From Alphaproteobacteria bacterium (GTDB lineage Bacteria; Pseudomonadota; Alphaproteobacteria; Micavibrionales; Micavibrionaceae), in assembly GCA_023301785.1 (NCBI GenBank), contig JALZUF010000066.1, positions 1-13,175 of the forward strand: a stretch of DNA of 13,175 nucleotides. Reading direction: 5' to 3'. The position numbers were made by a program, and so were the translations under genes. Below the pieces are notes generated by a model. The model was not told the DNA's origin, ran no database searches, and saw only the letters and a program-made list of their open reading frames with translations. Each line of letters starts with the position of its first letter. The first letter of the stretch is position 1. Below are positions 5,924 through 11,309 of this stretch, piece by piece.

Positions 5924-7099
5924 ATGCATCAAATTTATAGTGCCATTTCACATTTTATCGACAAGCGAGAGGTTGAAAGCCTGAATCGTCAGCTTATTAG
6001 TGCAAAACCAATCAATGCGCGTGAAATTGAAATTGATGAAAAACGTTATGTTAATTTCTCAAGTAATGATTATTTAGGACTAAGATATCACCCGAAGCTT
6101 ATTGAGGCGGCTAAGTCTTGTATTGATGAGTATGGAACTGGGTCTGGTGCATCCCGTTTAGTGACAGGTAATTTTGATTTGTACGCCAAAGCTGAACAAA
6201 AAATTGCAGCGTGGAAAAATCGTGAAGCGGCGCTTATTTTTGCCTCTGGTTATCAATGCAATACGTCTGTGTTGGCATCCCTGTTTGATAAAAACTTTTT
6301 AGGTGAAGAGCCTCTTATTTTTTCAGATAAGCTTATTCACGCAAGTATGCACCAAGGATGCAAGTTGGCAGGCATCAAACAAATTCGTTTTAATCACAAT
6401 GACATTACACATCTTTCAACCCTGCTTGAAAAATATAAAGATGATAAACGACCAAAATTTATTTTAACGGAGAGCGTATTTAGCATGGATGGCGATATTG
6501 CTCCACTTGATGGGTTATATGCGTTACGTGATTTACACGATGCATTTTTGATTGTTGATGAGGCACATGCGGCTGGTGTTTTTGGTGACAATGGAAATGG
6601 GTTGGCGCATAAAGCTGATTTGATTATTGGTACTTGCGGCAAAGCATTGGGATGTTTTGGCGCGTATGTGGCGTGTGATCAAAAAATAAAAGATTTTCTT
6701 ATTAATCATTGTGGCGGCTTGATTTATTCCACTGCCCTCCCTCCTTCTGCGATTGCGGCCATAGAAGCCGCAGTTGACTTAATGCCCTCACTTGATAGTG
6801 AACGTAAGCACGTCATAACCTTGGCACAGAATTTTAGACAACAATTAGATGAGGTCGGCTATCATACAGGACAATCGCAAAGTCAGATTGTGCCAATGAT
6901 CATTGGCGATGCGGATAAAACTGTTCAATTTTCTGATAGCTTAAAAGATGGAAGCTTTTGGGCTGGTGCTATACGTCCCCCTACTGTTCCCCAAGGTACA
7001 TCGCGTATCCGTTTTGCATTTTCAGCGGCGCACACTGAAAGTGATGTTGCAAATTTAATTCAGCACATCATCACAAACAAGGAAAGTATCGCAGCATGA
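5924..7099 (+). CDS. bioF: 8-amino-7-oxononanoate synthase (KAPA synthase)
   Basis: The 391-residue protein belongs to the PLP-dependent alpha-oxoamine synthases. BioF condenses pimeloyl-ACP (or -CoA) with L-alanine to give 8-amino-7-oxononanoate. Landmarks are NFSSNDYLGL (44-53), GTGSGASRL (71-79), the PLP-binding DEAHAAG (212-218) and the Schiff-base lysine 240 in GTCGKALG. The cysteine before GKALG and GCFGAYV after it are slightly unusual beside the more common SKALGGYGGY. Length is close to the usual 384. No ribosome binding site precedes the ATG at 5924. The next gene overlaps by 4 bp (ATGA), so bioF heads a tightly coupled three-gene unit. Confidence 0.96.
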   Translation: MHQIYSAISHFIDKREVESLNRQLISAKPINAREIEIDEKRYVNFSSNDYLGLRYHPKLIEAAKSCIDEYGTGSGASRLVTGNFDLYAKAEQKIAAWKNREAALIFASGYQCNTSVLASLFDKNFLGEEPLIFSDKLIHASMHQGCKLAGIKQIRFNHNDITHLSTLLEKYKDDKRPKFILTESVFSMDGDIAPLDGLYALRDLHDAFLIVDEAHAAGVFGDNGNGLAHKADLIIGTCGKALGCFGAYVACDQKIKDFLINHCGGLIYSTALPPSAIAAIEAAVDLMPSLDSERKHVITLAQNFRQQLDEVGYHTGQSQSQIVPMIIGDADKTVQFSDSLKDGSFWAGAIRPPTVPQGTSRIRFAFSAAHTESDVANLIQHIITNKESIAA

Positions 7100-7707
7100 C
7101 GACACTTGTTTTCGCCCATGGCTGGGGATCTGGCCCTTTTGTTTGGCAAAAAATTCTCAGTGAATTTTCAGACTATGACGTTCATGTGATCGATATGGGT
7201 TTTCTTGGTAAGGAAGACCTCACAATGCCAGATGGGCCATTTATTGGGATTGGCCATTCGTTAGGCGGAATGTGGCTTTTGAAAAATTATCCTGATCAAA
7301 TGACAGGTTTCGTTTCAATCGCCAGCTTTAATTGCTTTCACAAGCATACGGCGCAACATATCCTTAGTAAGATGCAAAAGAATGTCATCAAAGATACAGC
7401 GGCCCAGTTAAAAGATTTCTGGCATTACGCAGGTATGAAGCAACCTAAAGATATTATGAACTTAAAACCTTTGAAGCTTTTGGAGGGGTTGAAGTCGTTA
7501 TCCAAATGGCAAGCCGACATTCCTGACAAGCTACCTATTAAAGTACTCGCAAGTCGTAATGACCATATTGTCCCCCCTAAAATGACCGTCGATATTTGGG
7601 AAAGCTATGGTATAAGCTGGCTTGATACTGGTGGTCACATGTTGCCCATCACAGAAAGCCAATGGTGTGTTGCACAAATAAAAGAGTTTTTAAAAGATGC
7701 TAAATAG
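7096..7707 (+). CDS. Alpha/beta hydrolase, probable pimeloyl-ACP methyl ester esterase (BioH/BioG role)
   Basis: The 203-residue protein is a compact alpha/beta hydrolase. The oxyanion-hole motif HGWG is at 8-11, the nucleophile elbow GHSLGG has Ser55, and Asp156 (SRNDHIVP) and His181 (TGGHMLP) complete a convincing triad. Its place between bioF and bioC, overlapping both, points to the esterase that removes the methyl group added by BioC once the pimeloyl chain is built on ACP. In length it is nearer BioG (about 215) than E. coli BioH (256), but it has GHSLGG rather than the GWS elbow of those enzymes. I therefore do not assign it to BioH, BioG or another analogue. The fold and triad are seen; the substrate is inferred from context. 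Confidence 0.82.
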   Translation: MTTLVFAHGWGSGPFVWQKILSEFSDYDVHVIDMGFLGKEDLTMPDGPFIGIGHSLGGMWLLKNYPDQMTGFVSIASFNCFHKHTAQHILSKMQKNVIKDTAAQLKDFWHYAGMKQPKDIMNLKPLKLLEGLKSLSKWQADIPDKLPIKVLASRNDHIVPPKMTVDIWESYGISWLDTGGHMLPITESQWCVAQIKEFLKDAK

Positions 7708-8404
7708 AAATCAAGATATCGCCAACAGCTTTGGCCAGCGTGTTGAATACTACGATCGTCATGCGCAATTACAAAAAGCGATTGCCTTGAATCTTACAAA
7801 TCTCTTACCCGAAATGGCGACGCCGCGCATCTTAGAAATTGGTTGTGGCACGGGTTTTCTGACAGAAAATATTTTGAAAAAATATCCTAACGGTCAATTT
7901 GACATTACGGATTTATCAGATGAAATGCTGCGCTTTTGCTCAAATAAATACAGCGCTGATAATACTAATTTTTTTACGCTTGATGGCGACAATTTAAAAG
8001 ACCTTGATAAATATGATCTAATTGTTAGTTCAATGGCGATACAATGGTTAGCAGAACCTTTGAATGCGCTTCGAACTTTTTCTAAAATCGCGCCTGTTTA
8101 CTATGCAACAATAGGTCATAAAAATTTTCCTGAATGGCGCGATAGTTTAACACAGAATAAAGTGGAAGATGGTATTTTAACACCACCTAAATGGCCGAAC
8201 ATTCTGGAAGAAGAAAACCGCTTTGAAACTTTCGATTCAGCACAACACTTTCTAAAAAGTTTAAAAGATATTGGCGCAGCGAAGCCACGTGAGAGCTATA
8301 AATCACAGAGCAATATTAAAAAAGCGATGAACCATTTCGACCAAAATCACAAAGGCCAAACCACATGGCATATCGTTTACGGGCACGAGCCGTTAAGCCG
8401 CTAG
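7697..8404 (+). CDS. bioC: Malonyl-ACP O-methyltransferase
   Basis: The 235-residue protein is a SAM-dependent methyltransferase with the BioC N-terminal signature: FGQRVEYYDRHAQLQ (12-26) before motif I, LEIGCGTG (46-53). A further conserved segment is YDLIVSSMAIQWL. BioC methylates the free carboxyl of malonyl-ACP, so that fatty acid synthase can extend it to pimeloyl-ACP methyl ester, the substrate of the esterase encoded just upstream. The ATG at 7697 lies inside the end of the hydrolase gene (11-bp overlap), consistent with coupling. Its stop overlaps the convergent bioA stop by 12 bp, leaving no room for an intergenic terminator. It is slightly shorter than E. coli BioC (251). Confidence 0.93.
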   Translation: MLNRNQDIANSFGQRVEYYDRHAQLQKAIALNLTNLLPEMATPRILEIGCGTGFLTENILKKYPNGQFDITDLSDEMLRFCSNKYSADNTNFFTLDGDNLKDLDKYDLIVSSMAIQWLAEPLNALRTFSKIAPVYYATIGHKNFPEWRDSLTQNKVEDGILTPPKWPNILEEENRFETFDSAQHFLKSLKDIGAAKPRESYKSQSNIKKAMNHFDQNHKGQTTWHIVYGHEPLSR

Positions 8405-9718
8405 ATCCTGACGCCCTGATATAAAATTAAGCCCTTCAACAATACCATCATACGCACGTTGTAATTGCTCATCCGTAATACAATATGGTGGCATTAAATA
8501 AACCACGCTCCCTATTGGACGGATATTTAAACCATTGTCAAAAAACCATCGTCGAAGTTCTTCGCTCATCGTGTTTTTATAACCATTTCGTTCTTCAGTT
8601 AAATTAAAAGCAAGGATTGGCCCCATCACACGAGCCTTATGCACATTAGGCATACCTTTGATAACGTCAATAAAGGCCAAATGTTTTTGCTCAATATTTT
8701 TAACGTCTTGCAAAACATCATTATCTATAAACATTTTTAATGATTTTAAAGCGACAGCACAAGCAAGAGGATTGGCAGAAAAAGTATGGCTATGCAAAAA
8801 TCCTTTTTCAACATCATCGCTTAAGAAAACGTCATATATCCTATCAGTTGCCACTGTCACAGCCATAGGAAGATATCCAGCCGACAAACCTTTTGATAGG
8901 CAAATCAAATCTGGTGTCACATCAATTTTTTGGCACGCAAAAAGTTCACCTGTACGGCCAAAGCCTACGGCCACTTCATCATAGATAACAAGAATATCAT
9001 TTTTCTGCGCCATCTCCGTAACCTGCTTCATGAATTCAGGTCGGCTCATACGAAGGCCGCCAGCACCTTGAACGAGAGGCTCTACTATAAGCGCCGCAAC
9101 TTCATGCTTAGTCTTATTTATAATTTCTTCAATTTCAGCAAGTGCCTTAGCTTCTCTTTCTTCAATAGTTGCATCTCCTTGCCAAGTGTCCGCATAAGGA
9201 AGTGTCGTTATATCGAATGTTAATCCTTCAAATAGTTTAAAAAAACCACACCCTTTTCCTAATGACATCGCCCCCACTGTGTCCCCGTGATAGGCGCCGT
9301 CAAAAGCTAAGAATTTTGTGCGTTTGTCTTCACCTTTATTTCTCCAATACTGATAGGCAATCTTCAGCGAAATCTCTATCGCACTTGATCCATTATCTGA
9401 ATAGAAAACACGATTCAAATCTCCAGGAAGATTTTGTGCTAGCATCTCTGATAGGTGAATAGCAGGTGGATGAGAAAAACCAGCAAACATAACATGCTCC
9501 ACCTGCTCTACTTGCTCAATCAAGGCTTGATTTAATTCGTCATTGGAGTGTCCATGAATACTTGTCCACCATGACGAAATCATATCTAAAATTTCATTCC
9601 CATCACTATCAACTAACACCGCACCTTTAGCCGATGTAATCACAGGTGGAGTGCGCTCAGTCTTATGCTGTGTCATGGGATGCCAGCAATAACGTTTGTC
9701 TTTTTCTTGAATATTCAT
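8393..9718 (-). CDS. bioA: Adenosylmethionine-8-amino-7-oxononanoate aminotransferase (DAPA synthase)
   Basis: The 441-residue protein is a class III PLP aminotransferase that converts 8-amino-7-oxononanoate to 7,8-diaminononanoate, normally with S-adenosylmethionine as amino donor. BioA-specific features are WHPMTQ (12-17) near the N-terminus, YHGDT (143-147), YDEVAVGFGRTG with the PLP-contacting Asp247, the Schiff-base Lys276 in LSKGLSAGYLPMA, and VVYLMPPYC near the C-terminus. The aromatic residues associated with SAM use appear retained, which argues against a lysine-using BioK; this is inference. Its ATG overlaps the bioD stop by 4 bp (9715-9718), so it is the second gene of a bioD-bioA unit. 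Its 3' end overlaps that of bioC. Confidence 0.96.
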   Translation of the reverse strand: MNIQEKDKRYCWHPMTQHKTERTPPVITSAKGAVLVDSDGNEILDMISSWWTSIHGHSNDELNQALIEQVEQVEHVMFAGFSHPPAIHLSEMLAQNLPGDLNRVFYSDNGSSAIEISLKIAYQYWRNKGEDKRTKFLAFDGAYHGDTVGAMSLGKGCGFFKLFEGLTFDITTLPYADTWQGDATIEEREAKALAEIEEIINKTKHEVAALIVEPLVQGAGGLRMSRPEFMKQVTEMAQKNDILVIYDEVAVGFGRTGELFACQKIDVTPDLICLSKGLSAGYLPMAVTVATDRIYDVFLSDDVEKGFLHSHTFSANPLACAVALKSLKMFIDNDVLQDVKNIEQKHLAFIDVIKGMPNVHKARVMGPILAFNLTEERNGYKNTMSEELRRWFFDNGLNIRPIGSVVYLMPPYCITDEQLQRAYDGIVEGLNFISGRQDLAA

Positions 9719-10332
9719 CGTAAGGTCTCCAAATCAATTTCTGGTTTAATAGCAAGTAGGCTTTGGGCAGAGATATGATCTAAACGATCAATTTCCACTA
9801 TGATGGGCACACCACCGGCATATTGCTCTAAGGCTTCGCGGTTATGTGGTGATTTTTCGCCGCTCATGATTAGGCCTGCGATTTTAATATCGCGCTGACG
9901 CATAGCTTCTAGCGATAGTAATGTATGATTAATTGTTCCTAGACCACTTCGGCAGACAAGAATTGTAGGTAGGTTAAATTTCTGAATGAGGTCAATAACG
10001 AAAGCATCATCATTTAAAGGAACCATGAGGCCGCCTGCTCCCTCTACGATCAACGGTGCATCTGTTTCTGGTAATGAAAATTTATTGATATCAATTTCAA
10101 CATTTTCGCGCTTAGCAGATTCATGCGGTGATAAAGGTTGCTCAAGCTCGTAGGTACAATCATGAAAGTGATCATCAGGTAAACCCGTTATCTCTTTCAT
10201 AGTTCCCTTATCTGTATATTCTAAGCCCGCCTGCACTGGCTTGTAATATTGCGCGTTCATGTGCAGCATCAACCAAGCCGAAGCCACAGTCTTACCCACA
10301 TCCGTATCTGTTCCTGTTACAAAAAATGACAT
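9715..10332 (-). CDS. bioD: Dethiobiotin synthetase
   Basis: The 205-residue protein is an ATP-dependent dethiobiotin synthetase, which closes the ureido ring of 7,8-diaminononanoate using CO2. The P-loop GTDTDVGKT is at 7-15, the substrate lysine region YYKPVQAG at 29-36, and EGAGGLMVP at 97-105. SGLGTINHTLLSLEA is the usual later motif. It is a little shorter than E. coli BioD (about 225). The ATG at 10332 has no Shine-Dalgarno sequence but stands 6 nt after a TATAAC box, suggesting a leaderless mRNA. No longer start is possible: a stop interrupts the frame just upstream. It leads a two-gene unit with bioA. Confidence 0.96.
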   Translation of the reverse strand: MSFFVTGTDTDVGKTVASAWLMLHMNAQYYKPVQAGLEYTDKGTMKEITGLPDDHFHDCTYELEQPLSPHESAKRENVEIDINKFSLPETDAPLIVEGAGGLMVPLNDDAFVIDLIQKFNLPTILVCRSGLGTINHTLLSLEAMRQRDIKIAGLIMSGEKSPHNREALEQYAGGVPIIVEIDRLDHISAQSLLAIKPEIDLETLR

Positions 10333-10338
10333 AACAGA

Positions 10339-10367
10339 GTTATATTTCAGGTGTCCTTATAATGCAA
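10339..10367 (-). promoter_or_regulatory. Candidate promoter of bioD-bioA, predicting a leaderless mRNA
   Basis: On the minus strand TTGCAT (10367-10362) is followed by 17 bp and TATAAC (10344-10339). The 6-nt discriminator TCTGTT puts +1 at the A of the bioD ATG (10332). An inverted repeat TGTAA-AAA-TTACA lies just upstream (10375-10387) and could be an operator, but its arms are too close together for a BirA site. Confidence 0.45.
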
Positions 10368-10411
10368 ATAAGATTGTAAAAATTACATAACTAAAACACA
10401 AATTAGTCACA

Positions 10412-10431
10412 TGAAAACCCGTAGATTTTCA
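10412..10431. repeat. Inverted repeat between the divergent bioD and small-ORF genes
   Basis: TGAAAA (10412-10417) and TTTTCA (10426-10431) are exact reverse complements with an 8-bp spacer. The dyad lies 80 bp upstream of bioD and 62 bp upstream of the 33-codon ORF, and could serve as a shared regulator site. No binding protein can be named. Confidence 0.25.
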
Positions 10432-10493
10432 CGTTTATGCAGAAGTTCCGCCTTGTTTAATTGATTTAATAGATATTAACAAAGGAGACAAAT

Positions 10494-10595
10494 ATGTTTA
10501 GTAAGCCCGCAAACGATAATTATGACGAAAGTGAATTTGCAGCCGTCGACGACTACCTCATAGGTTTAATCAATCGAGCAAAAAATCAGAATTAG
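10494..10595 (+). CDS. Hypothetical small protein (33 residues) with strong RBS and own terminator
   Basis: The ORF runs from ATG at 10494 to TAG at 10593-10595. AAAGGAGA (10481-10488) gives one of the best ribosome binding sites in the window, 6 nt from the ATG by its AGGAG core. A stem-loop terminator follows within 21 bp. The peptide begins MFSKPANDNYDESEFAA and continues VDDYLIGLINRAKNQN. The first half is acidic and the C-terminal half could form an amphipathic helix; there is no signal peptide, membrane segment or cysteine. I recognise no family. A promoter is uncertain: TTGTTT (10453-10458) with a short 15-bp spacer to TATTAA (10474-10479) is the best candidate. It diverges from bioD and faces tRNA-Val. 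An expressed small protein or the coding part of a small regulatory RNA are both possible. Confidence 0.6.
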   Translation: MFSKPANDNYDESEFAAVDDYLIGLINRAKNQN

Positions 10596-10615
10596 AATAA
10601 GTTTTACCCCCAAAT

Positions 10616-10650
10616 AACCCTGTCATGCATCACTGTCTGATGGGGTTTTT
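10616..10650 (+). terminator. Rho-independent terminator of the 33-codon ORF
   Basis: AACCCTGTCA (10616-10625) pairs with TGATGGGGTT (10638-10647) as a 10-bp stem that includes two G-U pairs in the plus-strand RNA. A 12-nt loop separates the arms and a TTTTT run ends the structure (10646-10650). The T-run on the plus strand fixes the direction. Confidence 0.75.
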
Positions 10651-10676
10651 CTTATCATGGAATATGGAGAGAAAAA

Positions 10677-10752
10677 TGGTGGGTGGTAACGGGTTCGAAC
10701 CGCTGACCCCCTCGGTGTAAACGAGATGCTCTACCAGCTGAGCTAACCACCC
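10677..10752 (-). tRNA. tRNA-Val (anticodon TAC), CCA encoded
   Basis: The acceptor arms rc 10746-10752 (GGGTGGT) and rc 10681-10687 (ACCACCC) pair perfectly. The discriminator A is at 10680 and CCA is encoded at 10677-10679. The anticodon loop TTTACAC between TCTCG and CGAGG gives TAC. The D-arm and the T-arm (GGTTCGA) are normal. Confidence 0.96.
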
Positions 10753-10765
10753 ACATTTTAAATGC

Positions 10766-10788
10766 GTCAGACTTGTAAACAAGCTGAC
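10766..10788. repeat. Imperfect 10-bp inverted repeat upstream of tRNA-Val
   Basis: GTCAG-A-CTTGT (10766-10776) is mirrored by ACAAG-CTGAC (10779-10788), interrupted only by one unpaired A and a 2-nt centre. It falls in the presumed leader of tRNA-Val, just before the tRNA. No T-run follows, so it is not a normal terminator; it may be a processing hairpin or a protein site. Confidence 0.35.
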
Positions 10789-10800
10789 TTGGATTTAAGT

Positions 10801-10829
10801 GTTTTAACTTCATGAGTATAAAAATGCAA
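10801..10829 (-). promoter_or_regulatory. Candidate promoter for tRNA-Val
   Basis: On the minus strand TTGCAT (10829-10824) is followed by 17 bp and TAAAAC (10806-10801), starting transcription near 10794 with a leader of about 40 nt. The -35 hexamer and spacing equal those proposed for bioD. The match is moderate; its position just after the HU terminator supports it. Confidence 0.4.
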
Positions 10830-10834
10830 GCAAT

Positions 10835-10867
10835 AAAAAAGGCCGTTTCAATAGAAACGACCTTTTT
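10835..10867 (-). terminator. Rho-independent terminator of the HU gene
   Basis: The arms at 10837-10849 and 10854-10866 form a 13-bp stem with a 4-nt loop. The single plus-strand C/A mismatch becomes a U-G pair in the minus-strand RNA, which shows the working direction. The stem ends in a T-run on the minus strand (rc 10835-10840), 20 bp beyond the HU stop codon. Confidence 0.9.
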
Positions 10868-10886
10868 AAAATTATTGTAACAAATA

Positions 10887-11162
10887 TTATTTGTTAACGG
10901 CTTCTTTAAGCTCTTTACCAGCTTTAAATTTAACGTTTTTAGACGCTTTAATTTTGATTGCTTCACCAGTACGTGGGTTACGGCCAGTAGTCGCAGCGCG
11001 CTTAGCAACTGTGAATGTACCGAAACCAACAAAACGTGCGTCGCCGCCTTTTTTAACTGTCTTTGTAATACCTTTAAAAACAGCTTCAACAGCGCGTTGT
11101 GCGTCTGCTTTAGTTGAGTCTGTTTCTTTAGCTACGAATTCAATAAGTTCTGCTTTATTCAT
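10887..11162 (-). CDS. hupB: HU family nucleoid-associated DNA-binding protein
   Basis: The 91-residue protein is a full-length HU. It starts MNKAELIEFVAKETDSTKAD, has the saddle motif VGFGTFTVAKRAATTGRNP (about 45-63) and the DNA-wrapping arm with RNPRTGEAIKIKASKNVKFKAGK. HU dimers bend and compact DNA and assist replication, recombination and gene control; many site-specific recombination systems need HU or IHF. The sequence resembles HU rather than IHF because it has the short HU N-terminus and arm, and because of its place downstream of lon, a common proteobacterial order. AAGGA precedes the ATG at 11162. It is separated from lon by 147 bp and ends in its own terminator. Confidence 0.96.
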   Translation of the reverse strand: MNKAELIEFVAKETDSTKADAQRAVEAVFKGITKTVKKGGDARFVGFGTFTVAKRAATTGRNPRTGEAIKIKASKNVKFKAGKELKEAVNK

Positions 11163-11237
11163 TTTAATAATCCTTATGTTTAAAAAATTAATGATGTGTT
11201 CAAAATTATGTTCACACCGATTCTAAATATAGATCTT

Positions 11238-11267
11238 GTTACAAATGGCTTCAGCCAAAGGTTACAA
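11238..11267. repeat. Direct repeat of GTTACAA flanking a short dyad, lon-hupB intergenic region
   Basis: GTTACAA occurs at 11238-11244 and 11261-11267, bracketing the tight dyad TGGCT-TC-AGCCA (11246-11257). On the minus strand the repeats read TTGTAAC, either of which could serve as a -35 for hupB, but neither has a good -10 at normal spacing. A second short direct repeat, TGTTCA, is at 11197-11202 and 11209-11214. These could be regulator sites for hupB; no regulator can be named. Confidence 0.25.
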
Positions 11268-11309
11268 GCTCCCTATACGAATCAAACTTAAAGATATTTG
11301 GCATCAAAC

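Noticed and set aside
10375..10387. TGTAA-AAA-TTACA as a BirA operator upstream of bioD
   Set aside because: BirA arms are separated by about 14-16 bp; here the spacer is 3 bp, and the outer bases do not match.
10655..11089. Long open frame across tRNA-Val, the HU terminator and the HU gene
   Set aside because: It reads through a tRNA and a terminator and is an antiframe of HU; its low-complexity translation is not protein-like.
11246..11257. TGGCT-TC-AGCCA as a lon terminator
   Set aside because: The stem is 5 bp with a 2-nt loop and no T-run follows on the minus strand.
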